Shown here piece after piece: positions 51,893 through 64,000 of a DNA stretch of 64,000 bases; within the stretch, counting starts at the first letter, position 1, and every line of letters begins with the position of its first letter. The DNA is from Anarhynchus alexandrinus (lineage: Eukaryota; Chordata; Aves; Charadriiformes; Charadriidae): positions 682,001-746,000 of the forward strand of contig VUYV01000192.1 of the NCBI GenBank assembly GCA_008711295.1, given 5' to 3'. Made by a program: the position numbers and the translations under genes. The notes under the pieces are model-generated. The model saw only the letters and a list, made by a program, of their open reading frames with translations, did not search any database and was not told the DNA's origin.

Positions 51893-54034
51893 TTTTAAAA
51901 CATATTAAGTATTCAGCTTCTATATATGCTGAGTGCCTAATTACTGTTAAAAATCTGGGTATACATGCCTTGGACTAAGACACTGAGAAAAACAAATTTG
52001 TCACAAAAGTGATCTAAATCTGGAGCTTTAAAGTCATGAACTATATAGAACTACTACTGCTACCTGTCTGATTTTTCTCTCTCTGATGAGGTCTACTTTA
52101 AAAAAAAAAATCCATTTCATTTTCTTTCATGTCTAGTTGAAATATGGTGACTATGGTATCTCCTAGTTACACACATCAAGCTATTCAAAGTTTGCCAAAG
52201 CTATATATCATGTCACTTATGCCTTACCTTGCATAAAATCCTGAATATTCTAACACACACAAACCTAAACCAATGAACTGAATTTTCTTCATGCTTTAAT
52301 CATTCACTTTCATTGTACAATCCAAAGATGTAAAAGTAAATAAAATGGAAATGTTTACTTGCTTTGCAGCACCAACTTGTTCTAATAGTTTTTCCCTCCC
52401 ATCAACATCAGTAGTCAGCCTTGAGATGTCCTTTTTTAAAACACAGTTTAACACAGAAACATCAACCCAGCAAAGCACCTTTCAGGATATATTCACCTGC
52501 AGTTTAAGAAAATGTGTGGGTTAAGGCAGAAAGAAATTTCTGGTTTTCTGATGCAAAGCTGTGAGCTTTAGATAATCTTAAAGCACAGGCAATTCACAGA
52601 GGAATTACATATTCAGACAGTTTCAATGAATATGTATACATAGTCTTTTCATTATTTTCCTTAAGGGAAAATATTACATCAAAGCAAAGCTAGTTTGGCT
52701 TATTACAGAAATTATTTGTTGTGTATACTTCAGTGTTTTCCAGAAACAGGTTTTCTTAGTAACACGTATTTCCTGCAAGGAGGAAGACGTATTTAGTTCA
52801 TTATTTTCCAAGTAAGTTAAAGAAAGAAAAAAAGGCCAAACTCTTAGCTTGATTTGGTTACACTATTGTGTTTTAAACTAAGCAGTGATTAAAAAAAAGA
52901 AATAAAATGAAATGTTTTCTAGGGCTAGCTTCTTATGTAACTAGCCACAGGACCATGCATATAAAAGAATCAGGAATATCTGAATTTTGTGCTAACTTCA
53001 CGCTACTTCTAGTTCTCATATATTCCACAACTCCAAGACTGTTCTAAAGTATTGTCTCCTATGTCATCTTATTCATTTAAATCTTTCCAAAGGATACATT
53101 TCAGCTTCTGGGAGATATTACAGAATAGATGAACAGTTGCTCAATAGCAAGTTGAATACATCTTATTGCTCACTGTTAGACGCAAGATTTAAGAACTGTT
53201 CACAGTATGTTCTAGACTTGTGTCTCTTGTTCTTCCCTTTTCATGTCCAGATATGACTCCTATTATCCTCATTTTTCTATTGTACATATGTTCACTGAAG
53301 ATCGCCCTCATGTATTTATTATAGCAGATGTTCTACCACTTAAAGTTATTTCTATGGTAAATTACAAGGAAAAAAGTACTGGAAAAAAAAACAATGAGAA
53401 TGAAATATAGAATAGAACATTTTAAGTGAATTCAAGTTCATAAAATTAGTTCTGTGTATTGACAAGCAGATAGTAATATTATTACACTGAACTGTAGCAG
53501 AGGCCTAGAAACCTGAAATTGTTGGACAATAGCATATAAATGATTGGATTATTGAGTGAATCAAATAAGAGATGCCTCCTAAATTGCACTTTTTCTCTTA
53601 CAAGAGATGGCTAATCATTCCCTCAGGGTTAGCTTAGAGGAAGCTGCTGAACCAACCTGCTGAGATGCCTCAAGCGACCTGTAAAAAATTCAAGCCTAAT
53701 TTAATTTTGTGGGAGTGAAGACAAGAGGGCTCCTGTCTTGAGGAGAAGGACCACTCTCTAATTGGGCTGCCTTCTGAGCGACCACTGTTGTGTCTTGCTA
53801 CTTGCTGGAAACCTCACATCCTGTCATAACTGCTAGTAATTTCTGTAAAGAGCCTGCCACTAACTAAATGTACAAAAAGAAGCAGTGTAACTGAAAAATT
53901 GAAGTAGAAATCAGTAGGAATCAAGTTGGAAATTTCTGGTTATCTTTCTAGGGAAATTCAAAACTTTTTTCCCATTGAGCTTAGGAATACGGTTTTAGTT
54001 TTTCTTCCATTCAAGAGACAGAAATCTCCCATTT

Positions 54035-54240
54035 AAAAAAAAAAAAAAAAAAAANNNNNNNNNNNNNNNNNNNNNNNNNNNNNNNNNNNNNNNNNNNNNN
54101 NNNNNNNNNNNNNNNNNNNNNNNNNNNNNNNNNNNNNNNNNNNNNNNNNNNNNNNNNNNNNNNNNNNNNNNNNNNNNNNNNNNNNNNNNNNNNNNNNNNN
54201 NNNNNNNNNNAAAAAAAACAAAAAAACAAAAAAAACAAAC
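54035..54240. repeat. A-rich tract containing an assembly gap
   Basis: An A20 run (54035-54054) enters the gap. After it come A-runs broken by single C bases (54211-54240). The real locus is therefore a long A-rich or (A7C)n-like simple repeat, or the tail of a retroposed sequence. The gap prevents a decision. Confidence 0.7.
54055..54210. other. Assembly gap, 156 N
   Basis: All 156 bases are N. The three long minus-strand frames that span it (for example 53995-54252) exist only because N codons contain no stop and poly-T reads as phenylalanine. They are artefacts. Confidence 0.99.
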
Positions 54241-57200
54241 CTGAATTTCCAACCCTGCAGTTAATTTAGATCTATCTTAATTTCATCTGTAACAGCTGTC
54301 TGCTTTTCTTCTCCATTATCTTATCTAATGGACGTCAAAGCATGTTTTCTATGCAAGCAAGAGCGGTTTTGGCCTCTGCATACACTATTGAAGCAATAGC
54401 CCCAGTAGGGGCTCGGGTTTGCATATACTGCTTATCTTCTCATAATTAAAAATATAGAAAATTCAGAATCTGAACTAAATATTTTGAAGTAATGGAAAGT
54501 AAACTTCTTTATTGCCCCAAACCAACATCTTGCATGGCCACGCTTTTCAGGTTAGCTTTTTAAAGGGAAACAGACATGGATAGAGAGCCTAATCTCTGTC
54601 TTTATTAAAATCACCACAATCAAAGCTAGCAAACCTCTGTCAACTAAAACTTCCACTGAATTCTACTTACTGAAATTCCTTCCTAGATTGCCCACATCTA
54701 TTCTTAAATAAAATCTTCCTCTTCTGCCAATCCCAGTTTAAAAGATGGGGAAAAAGTGCTTTGGAGCTAACATTTCCCCTTGGGTATGTTTCAGTGACAC
54801 AGTAATAAATTGGAGCTACGTTCTGCTGGACTCCCAGGTCTGACATTCTGCAGGCTGTCAGCTACTGCTGCTTTGGATGCACTTCCAAAAGCCAGCCCAA
54901 ACCACAGCCACATCTAAGGCACAACCAAGATTTAAGTAGCTTAATGTACATAATCTTATGTTTTGCTCAACAACAAATACATTCTGAAATTCTATAGAAC
55001 CTCTCAGCATTTATTTGCAAAATAAAAAATCAAATTGTTCTGGATTTTAACCTAGGGGCTCTGCTCAAAATTGCTGCTAAACTTGAGAGTAATTGAACAT
55101 GACACAAGGTGGTGTCAGGCTGGATTTGCTTTAACAAACTACAGTATCAACAAAGAGCTCCTGCGTTCATGTTAATGGCAACCCTTTATACTATGGCATT
55201 GCTTATGTGACCCCAAGAATTAATGTCAATGAACTTGAAATGATAGGGGCAAACCCCCAGACTTAATGCTATTCACGGAGTTACACTAGGTATGATTTCA
55301 CCATTCTATAAAAAGCAAATATCCATACATTAACATTTACTAACTATTCCCCTCCTCTGCTGCTTTTTAAGTGACAAAGTCATTCAAAAGGAAAATAAGC
55401 AAAAGATTGAATTTTCTAATCACACATTCCTTCTCACCTTCAGTGAAATTATTAGAGACAAGGAACTACAATGTTGCAGCAACTACAAATGCCAAAATAC
55501 ACTTTCAGATAATCCTGCTTAATCTGCTCATAAACCCATCCATCAGTGTTTGGAAATACTGTGCTCTTCTCTCAGGTAAGTAGTCCAAGTGAAGTCACCT
55601 CTATTTTCCAACCAAGGACTGGACATTCATTTAACCTCTGTCATCATGCATTGAATATAGAAATTGGCAGTTTATATGAAGTCACAGCAACAGAAATTGA
55701 AGTTTACACTACAACAGCCAGCAATTGTTATTTACTTTAAACTCCAAGTGCGTAGCATTTTGCTTTCAGTACAGGGCAGGATTCCCCTTTTATTTCTGTA
55801 AAATCATAAAAACATTAATTACACAGAAGCAGGAGAAATTTACATAATATTCCCACCTGCAGCTCAACTACTCCTATTTGGGGTTCACATAAAAACATTG
55901 ATAGAATCAGCTCAGCTTCATGGATTAAATAAAAAAGCATAATATACTTTTTTATACCACAAATCTGTCTGGGATGAAAGACAGAAAAACAATTGCTGTG
56001 TGAATAGCTCTTTATATGTAAGGGCTTTTAATATAAAATCATGGACAGTGTCAAAGACAGTAAAATGTAGTAAGTAGCAGTAGTTCCAGCAGTAAGCCGT
56101 TATATGGCTCATGACAGTCACCTCTGGTTTGCTTTTCCTTAGTTGTTTACATTTGAGGGCAATCACAATAAACTTGGAATGAGTATAGCTCCACACATAC
56201 ATCCAACTCCAACCCAGTTCTTCATGAGAACATCTTATTTACTCTAACGATGTGTGCAATTAGAAAAACAAAAGGGAAAAAAAGATGATCTAACCGTGAA
56301 TTAAGTGCAACATTCATAAACATCCAGAGGTAAAGTAGCATACTTCAGAAAAAAACACTAATAAAATTACACATCAGGTTTTTTTACAAAGAGGCATTGC
56401 TTTAGAAACAGACTGCCTGAGCAGCACTGGCCTGAAAATCTAGCCCTAGACTGGACTGCTGCTGGACTTGCAAGATTTGGTACAACAGAAGTTATATCCC
56501 AAGTGCTATCTTTTTGGTTCTTTCTGTTGAAGTCCATACTTTCGGTCTGTTCTGCAGAGTTTCACTAAATAGATAGTTTCACTGTTGACCTTTCTGCAGT
56601 TCATTCACTGCCTGTACAGGAAGCTTTTCCCCAAACCCAAAATTTATTTATGGAATAAAATAAGCTTTAATAAGCTAAACGCTTCAGGCCTACCAGAATA
56701 TATAAAAGGTTGCGATCAGTGTATGTGTTAAACATTTTTCAGGAAACAAACTTTCCATTCAGCTATAAACTAATAGAGATCCAGAAATACTCAGAGACAC
56801 GTTCCTGGAAGTGGAAATCCCCAGCTAGGCAGTCACAACCACTATTGAGTTTCCTGTTATTTGTCACAGAGGTACCATTTTTTTCAGTTGAGCTGATGTT
56901 CCCCTTGAGTTAAGGGAAAAGAAATCCATTGTTAAATATTCAGTTTAAATATAGCTAGCAAGATACTATTTCTACCAAGGACAAATACTCCTCACAAAGC
57001 GTATTAACACTGTGTCCTTTTGTCTACTTTAAAATGCAGAGAGAACGGTAGTTATCTGAACAATTCACAAGGTGTCTAGTGGAAAAGTAGCTATTTTATT
57101 TTCTGATGTGTTTAATGCATCATAATTGTACACGATGCGTTAAAAATTCAAAACGAGGTAACTTGCAAAGCTCAATAACAACTCAAAAGTACACGTGTTC

Positions 57201-58702
57201 TTCACTTACTTGTGAGAGCTGAAGCAGGAAGCAGCACGTAATTGTCTTCATCATTTGCACAGGTCTGAGATTTTCTGGTGTCCAAGAAATATGAAAATAG
57301 GTATTTCAAGAAGCTTACTTCTGTGTTACAAAACTACAGAAACAAATATACTACCACATAGAACCTTATTCTGAAGCGAATACTACCACATGGTATACCA
57401 AAGCAATGGTATTGCTTTTATGTTTACTTTCACAGACAGATTTCCTAGAAACTGATGTAGGATATGGCATTCTTTCTTTAGAGTTATTTTATCTACACGT
57501 TACACTATGAACTCCTATAAGAATTACTTAACAAAAATAAATATCCCTGGCCTTACTGTAGTCAGTATTCCCTATTTCCTTCTAATTAAATCCTCATTTC
57601 ATCTGTAATTCATTTTTACTGAAACATACGGCACATCTGTCTCTGCAGCGACTCAGGTTAGGTATTAGGAAATCAGGGAGAATAGTTTGAGGAAGTCACA
57701 TTTAATTTTGAAGATGTATTATATTTTATGAAATTGGGAACTATCAATGCAAAGTAAACCTAAAGCAATTTGGCAACATTCTGATCTGCTATGAACAGGC
57801 TGTTCAGTGAATAAGCACCTATTTCAAGCGTAACATTTGAAAATGTGCCAGAGAAACAGATTTATTGATTTATAACAATAAAAAGGCCATATTTAGATAA
57901 CTGATAGATCCAAAGCCCTTTAAAGTCATAAAAAGTGTTCTGCTTGGCATCAGTACACTCTGCTTACGGACATTGTTAAAAATAATACAAGGTTATTCAC
58001 TGCAGGACTATGTAAGACCAAGAAGTCAAACACAACCACTGTCTTTTGAGAGGACAGATGTGGTATGGCTAATATTGACTTTTCTACTCTGCATGTTGAC
58101 TGAAAGAGTAGTATAATCTGACATTTATTTTGATACTGAAATTAGAAAGACTCTATGAGATCATTTTGTCCTGAAGTCACTTAAGACAGATGTGGAAGAG
58201 AAGATGCTCTGGCTTTTCACCCACATTCTTATGTCTTAAAGGAAGGAAATCGATTCTTTCTTACTCCACAGAAAGGATGCCTGACTGACTTGAATGTAAC
58301 AAGGATTACTGAAGATACTGTGTTAGTCTTTCTTGGGATTTTTATCACAAGACATTATTAATATTGGTATCTGAAAGCCCCACCACCTAAAATTGTGGAG
58401 AAAAAGTTCAGTTGTAACTAAAATAGACTGTGAACAGCAAAATAGAGGCTACAGACAAATAAGTTATACAAATTAATTTATATTTAGGATCAGGAATTTA
58501 TTGCTTCAGGTTCTGCAAAATCTTATTATGTGAGACAATGCATGCCAAACATTTACATCACAAATGGACGGGACAAGCAGACTTGTCACGGAAAAAAAAG
58601 GCAAAGCAACATGCTCAGTGTTACACAGCAGGAAAGGGGCAAAGGGCTTCTAAGACTTAACTCCTAGTATATCCAAAATGTTGTATTCATTGAGCACAAG
58701 CA
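54241..58702. other. Non-coding AT-rich DNA, about 4.5 kb
   Basis: No gene is recognised. Frames reach at most 94 codons (55918-56202, minus) and show no motif. A MIR-like fragment lies near the right edge (58595-58670). Confidence 0.6.
58595..58670 (+). mobile_element. Possible MIR/CORE-SINE fragment
   Basis: AGCAACATGCTCAGTGTTAC, then ACACAGCAGGAAAGGGGCAAA, then GACTTAACTCCTAGT parallels the MIR stretch GTAACTTGCCCAAGGTCACA, CACAGCTAGTAAGTGGCAGA, GATTCGAACCCAG in order and spacing. This is a visual match to a remembered consensus and is diverged. It covers a later part of the MIR than the candidate at 51797-51892, so the two are independent fragments. Confidence 0.42.
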
Positions 58703-58803
58703 TGCTTGTTTTCTCTGGGACAGAGTTAATTTTCTTCATAGTAGCTAGTATGGGGCTCCGTTTTGGATCTGTGCTGAAAACAGTGTTGATAATGCAGGGA
58801 TTT
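58703..58803 (+). mobile_element. 5' fragment of avian ERV-L-type LTR
   Basis: The text TTCTCTGGGACAGAGTTAAT, then TTTCTTCATAGTAGCTAGTA, then GTTTTGGATCTGTGCTG and GTTGATAATGCAGGGA runs parallel to the first 95 bp of the LTR at 38561-39054 (CAGCTGGGAGAGAGTTAG, TTTCTTTCTAGTAGCTG, GTTTTGGGTTTGGCTTGAG, GCTAATAATGCATAC). Similarity fades after about 58803, and the CRE/TATA region and the 3' end are absent. It is an old truncated LTR. Confidence 0.75.
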
Positions 58804-61800
58804 GGAACACTTTGTCAATAAAAGCAATGATACGGATCTACATGTGGTTTACATTTGTTAGCTACCGTAAGACTTTGATTTTATTCCCGTATAAGCAATA
58901 TGCAGCATATTTACCATGCTTGCTGCCTATTTCCAACACCACCGCTGTGGCAGAGAGCACTTTTCACAGAAACACACATTAAAAAAAAAAAAGTAGAACA
59001 GCCTCCATCACCCACCCAGGATTACAAGGAAAAACAAATACATGGCCCAGTACAGCCGATACACTTTATCAGTACTAAAGCTCAGCTACAGTAAGTTCTC
59101 ATCCAATCTATTTGAAGCTCCTCTCTCCTGACTTTGCAGGAAAAGGCCTTCAGTAGGAGAATGTGTAATGTTAGATGTCTTCTCTTCTTTTCCTCTAGTT
59201 TTCCAAGGTTTTACCTCCATCTTCAAGTAGGTAAGCCTCCTACAGCTTCCAATGAAACATCAGGGCAGAAAGACAAGATAATTTCAAAAAACTTGAAATG
59301 GGTTGATCAAAAATGGTGATCCAAATAAATTACCATAGGGTTTTCTTGAAAAACTTAGGCTTTCTCCCTTCTGTTACTGAAGGTAATAACATACACTACA
59401 TAGTTGTTCAAGAGATGAGCAACTTCCTAGCATAGTCAGATAGAAAAATATTTTTATATATATAATCTCTTTGAATGTTCCAGTATTAGATGAGTTCCAA
59501 ATATCATAATCTCCAGTGAATTGTCTTCACCTAATATACTTGTAACGCCACTCAAAGTCTGTATGCACACAAAAGGGTATCTAACATTAAATTTTTAAAA
59601 AGACATGAATTTTCTTAAGTTTCAGAAATGACTTATTATCCAAGTACTCGTTGAAGCATCTGAAATAAAACTGACTCAATAAGGATCATTAGCTTTGCTA
59701 CCCTTTCACAATGAGGAACTTCACAATATAATTTAACATTCTAGTTCACTCCAATAAAAAAACCCAACACACTTAATAGCTCAACAATAGTCAGCTTTAC
59801 TGGCAGTACCTTAAGAAGTAGTCACATAAGTAGATCTGCTTTCATTGATGCCTTGCAGTTAGAAAAGCACAAGCATCAAAATGAAATTAAAATTAGACAT
59901 TATTCAAATCGAACAACATCATTGTTAAAAATTATCTCTTGCCTTGGACTATTACAGCAATTTATATTTTTCTCCATTTTCTTTAAAAGCTACATGTTGT
60001 TCCATTAGATTTTTATTGATATTCAATCAATGCTGTAACAATTTGAGTACATCTGGTTTTTGTATTTTATTTCTGCCTTAGAGCTTCAGTCATACAGAAT
60101 TTCTCAGAAATCATAAATATGCATTTCCAAGTTAGTACGGGATTCAGATCTCAAGGACATAAAAAAGATGGTTTGTTTTGTGAGGCTTCTTTCCATTCTG
60201 TCGCTAGAAGTAAAAGTAGTATCTTTTTGCTTTTGAGGTGAATAAGGTCTTCCTACTGACTCAAAACACTGATAGAATTGAGACAAGGTAGAGATGTAGA
60301 TCTGTAGGAAGAGAAACCAAGTACAGCAGCATGAAAGGACACTTGAGTTATCTGTCAAATACGAAAGTGTCTAAAACCTTCTTCTATGTTACAGTTGAAA
60401 GTTACTTCCTTAGTGATCCATAAGTGGCATTCATTACTCAGTCACATTTTTTCAGCATTGATTATCAGACAAGAATAGAACCAAGCTCCATAACAGATGT
60501 GAAAAAAGGTTTACAGATAATTACGCCATAATTAAAATATGTTAACTGGATGGATTACAGTAGTGTTTTCTTGCTGTGGTTACTTACTCTTAGTACCTCA
60601 GAAGATTTTGATCACAAGGCCAAATCAGGCAGGTTGCTAATTATTTTACCTTCCCATCTGTGTTCTTTGAAAATTACACCAATTTAGTAGTAGGGTGGGA
60701 AGGTTTCAATGCTCTGTAACACAGTCCAAGAACTGGGGATTCACAAAGAATTGCTGGCCAAAGAGGAAAATATAATGATTGCTGTTATCAGTCAGTGCTT
60801 TAGATTTCAAAGCAAAGCCTAAGCCACAGAGTATGCTGGCTTAATGACAAACACAACGGTTCTAACACACTCTGAATGTGTGAATGTGCTATCACTTATT
60901 GTAGCAGTCTAGCCCATTGAGTGTTTAATTATTTCTTTTTTTAGGGCAACAGAACTATTTCATCTACGCTTTTAGCTGATCTCAACTATTTTCACATTGA
61001 AACACTCATGATTCCTAATCAATAGAACTCAGAGAATAAAAAGTGGTGCTATAAAAGGCTTTAATCAGAGATGCTTTGCCCATGAATGACAGGACTCGGA
61101 ATTACATAAAGATGAAACAGTTAAATCACTCTGCTTTGTAAGTTATAGCCTATGGCTTATTACTGTCAATGAAGCAGGAATCTTTAAAATTGAAATAGCC
61201 CAACATAATGTATTGATACACTTAGTGGGGAATGAAATGTAAGCCCTCTATCCAGCCACACAGCTTATTTAAATATGCTAGAATCTCAAGCTCTGGTTCT
61301 CCAGCCGCTCTCAGTAATCTTGCTTTGGTGCAGTCAATGGATTTCCAAGATGTCATCACTAATTTACACCAGCATCAAGAGTATTTGATCATCTTAGAGT
61401 GAACCAACAGTGTAGGGAAAAGAAAACCAAGTCCAGACAGCAAGAGGAGAAGCATTTAAAAACAGGACAAACTGTAAAAAATGAAAAAGAATGCCTTGAA
61501 ACCCAAGATTCTAAAGTGCCTCTATGAAAAAAAAAAAAAGCACCCCCAAATAAGATAGATCAAAGCACAGCGGGCAATTACAAACTGACTCATAATCAGG
61601 TATGAATCTGGCTATGAAGGCTAACTAATTTATCCAGACTTTGAAAACTCTAACACACATTTGCAAGGTCAGTACATTGCATGGAATTACCTGAATGCAT
61701 TCAGAACTCACAAAGATGTCAAAACAATGCATTTTACATTGCTGGTAATAGTAAGTCTGAATGGAAAGACTTATTGGGGGGAAAAAAAAAAAAAAAGGTT

Positions 61801-63530
61801 TAGAAATTAGCTTGCTCTCCAAAAGTCCAAAGAAAGTCTTTGAAGCCAGCTATCATGTGTTTCCATGAAAGGTTCTACTTTATTTTATCCTTTTATTCAT
61901 AGAAATTGATTGAACAAATCAGAAAGCTAAACCACCTCAGCAATAAATAAAGGAAAATGTCAAACACTTGCTTTTGACTTTCCTTTATAATTACTTTTGT
62001 ACATTAAGAACATTGCCTGTGACATGGGATGCAAGCCAGATGAGGCAGACAGAAAAACAGCAAGGCAAGATCAAGGCCTAACTACACAGCATGTCCTTCT
62101 TTGGTTTCTTACAAATAGAAGTGTTCTTTACTGAGGAATCTTTCTCATACTGGAAGCTTTGGTGTTATGTTCCTGCATTCAGTCTCTTTTCCTCTGAAGT
62201 TCAGAATAAAAGACTTTGTTAAAACAACAGTTAGGCACAGTCGAGCAGTTCAAGAACCATTTCCCAGGTCAGGTTTCCCACCTGACCCCTGCAGCAAGCT
62301 CATTTCTGTTTTACACTGCCACAATGCAAGCAGAATCAGGCAAAGAGACTTCTGCATCTTAAAGACAGATCTTATGTTTTGCTGTGTTTCCAGGATAATT
62401 TTACAAAATAATTGATTAAATTAGAAGTAAATATCCCTACCTGACCCATAAAATACTCCTTTCTTAAGATGCCATTCTCACTTGTTCCTAATGACCTACT
62501 CATGCAGCACTGTAAAGATCTGAATGCAATTAACTTTTCTCCCCAATCTCTGACCTCTTTATTACCATCCTGCAATCAGGGACCTCATGTACTTTGTTTC
62601 CTACCTTCATCAGAGACTATTTTAACTCTGTCATTTTCCTTGGTTATATTTATAATATTCAACTCTTGGTACATAAGATGTTACATGTACTTTTACATTT
62701 TTACAAGCACAACATAATTTTGCTTTTAAAATTTGTAAACTGCTTTTAAACCAATGGGTTATGCAGTGTGCTCAGTTACCTAGAGGTTATTAATTCCAAT
62801 TCTGCATGCATCTCCCAAGTCTTTCATCATGCAACATTCACACACTCCAAAGAAAAAAACATTAACTGTCACTGAAAAAGTAAGGATTCAAATTTGGTTG
62901 GATTGTATAGGAGGCTGCATAGACAATGCCATATATTTGCTGCACATCAGAAACATCTTGAACAACTTCAAGGTGATATAATTTCCCTATGTAGAATCTA
63001 CTGGAATATATTTATTGACAAATATGTCATTCTAGAATAATAATATTTCAGGTAAAACTTGACAATAGTTATAAATCAGAGGTTGCATATGATAATACTG
63101 GTTTTCAGATGAAACATTCTCCTTTCTTATGCTCAATATGTTATAAAAGAGTCCTTATAAGAAATACATATACACTTTAAACCTCTGAAAAATGCCTACA
63201 GTTTCCCCACAGCTGCTTCACCTCTGTGCTCAAAAGATGACATGTGAAGGAACGCATCAAGAATTATGGTAATCCAGTGTTGCCAAGGCACCATCCTCTA
63301 TCACCACCAGTAAAATTTTCAAAATCAACTTGGCAAACAAAAATAAAAGAACAAAATTGTCTAAAATAAGAGAACCTGACTCAGTCTTTCCTGTCTTCTC
63401 TCATTCGATACCATGAGTGCTTCTAGACTACATGATCTAGTACTGCATTAAGTTCTTAAGAACTTAACACCAAAGTATGTACTAATAATGCACATTCAGA
63501 TCAGCCAATCAGCACTAATGAAATTCTTCT
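58804..63530. other. Non-coding AT-rich DNA, about 4.7 kb
   Basis: No gene is recognised. Frames are 84 codons or fewer without domains. A12-A15 runs occur at about 58980, 61528 and 61782. Around 61355-61390 the phrase CTAATTTACACCAGCATCAA is reminiscent of old amniote repeats, too short for a call. Confidence 0.6.
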
Positions 63531-63614
63531 TCACCTCCTTTACCCGACCTCTTCCATCCTTTCCATCCNCTCACCTCCTTGCTATTTACCCGACCTCTTC
63601 CATCCTTTCCATCC
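63531..63614. repeat. Near-exact tandem duplication with an N at the junction
   Basis: The unit TCACCTCCTT...TACCCGACCTCTTCCATCCT (continuing TTCCATCC) occurs at 63531-63568 and again at 63571-63614. The two are identical apart from six extra bases (GCTATT) in the second. A single N sits at 63569 between them. The lone N and near-identity suggest an assembly join or consensus ambiguity in a real or false duplication. Confidence 0.85.
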
Positions 63615-64000
63615 AACTATTAAACATCTACACATTGTACCAATGACACCTCCAAAACCAAGCTTTCTATGAGATTAGGCACTGAAACAAGATCAACTTT
63701 ATTAATCTCTTATTGGCTAAAAGATGATCCATGGCAAGATTTCAGGTGCAAAAGTGTTCTAATGATTAGACTCCTGCTCCTCAATCAGTATCTGACTTAT
63801 TTCTCCATGGCAGAAAAGCACTGTACTATTTTACACTTACTCCAATGCCACTAATTCTGCTATTGCATCTAACAAATCTACTTGATTTGTGGTTTAACCA
63901 GAATTAAGTTATAGTTCAAAGCAAAGAAATCCAGTTGTAGAAGCTGCACAGTTTGTGCACTCAGCCAGTGCCTAATAACGAGATTCACAAAGGTATTTGG
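63615..64000. other. Non-coding DNA to the window edge
   Basis: No feature is recognised. One 61-codon frame (63669-63854, plus) has no recognisable domain. The window ends in ordinary AT-rich sequence. Confidence 0.6.

Larger units (their letters stand above)
39055..54034. other. Non-coding AT-rich DNA, about 15 kb
   Basis: No gene is recognised. The longest frame is 111 codons (50759-51094) with no domain. Distinct items are an (AT)8 run, a two-copy 14-mer at 41101-41143, a 13-mer tandem pair at 43472-43497, a GC-rich patch at 44380-44530, a 16-A run at 47046-47061 and a MIR-like fragment at 51797-51892. The segment at about 53560-53840 is somewhat GC-richer but matches no element that I know. 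Confidence 0.6.

Noticed and set aside
53995..54252. Open frames of 62-85 codons across the gap
   Set aside because: They are formed by N codons and poly-T phenylalanine only.
1..64000. CRISPR arrays, phage or bacterial defence systems, tRNA or rRNA genes
   Set aside because: There are no regularly spaced identical repeats, no operon-like dense coding, and no cloverleaf or rRNA motif that I could recognise. The content is avian nuclear DNA.

Overview
The window looks like AT-rich, gene-poor DNA from a bird nuclear genome. The organism call rests on the repeats: three CR1 LINE pieces with the avian type of 3' end and three avian LTR copies, one with the TGTCCTGGTTTCAGCTGGGA start that I know from bird ERV-L LTRs. 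The second LTR family (start TGGGTTTGCGTGGCAAGG) is one I associate with birds other than chicken. That suggests a non-galliform, probably neoavian, species, but it is recall and not a database result. I recognise no protein-coding exon, rRNA, tRNA, CRISPR array or bacterial-type operon. The open frames are short, lack recognisable domains, and mostly fall inside repeats or random AT-rich sequence. The window could be intergenic desert or the inside of a very long intron; the sequence alone cannot decide. || Layout: 1-2030, unannotated single-copy-looking DNA. 2031-3690, LTR copy A, split by a 5'-truncated CR1 inserted in the same direction (2263-2791) and carrying a degenerate 45-49 bp minisatellite (3153-3314). 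3691-12083, AT-rich DNA with an unremarkable 141-codon frame. 12084-12311, an internal minus-strand CR1 fragment. 12312-19161, AT-rich DNA with the longest non-repeat frame (14005-14613, 202 codons, unrecognised). 19162-19775, a younger-looking minus-strand CR1 with its last 176 pol codons still open. 19776-35600, about 16 kb with nothing but microsatellites and possible very old repeat debris. 35601-36520, LTR copy B of the same family as A, shortened by deletion between its internal repeats. 38561-39054, a solo ERV-L-type LTR with a CRE-like and a TATA-like box. 39055-54034, AT-rich DNA with a GC-rich patch at 44380-44530 and a MIR/CORE-SINE-like fragment near 51.8 kb. 54055-54210, an assembly gap inside an A-rich tract. 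58595-58670, a second MIR-like fragment. 58703-58803, the 5' end of another ERV-L-type LTR. 63531-63614, a near-exact tandem duplication with a single N at the junction, probably an assembly join. || How the parts relate: all LTR pieces are on the plus strand, and none is paired with gag/pol/env sequence, so they are best read as solo or truncated LTRs left after recombination. The order of events at 2.0-3.7 kb is clear: the LTR landed first and a CR1 jumped into it later. I found no convincing undescribed biological system. The most useful observations are the nested insertion, the repeat-mediated shortening of LTR copy B, the similar 3' portions of the two LTR families, and two likely assembly problems.
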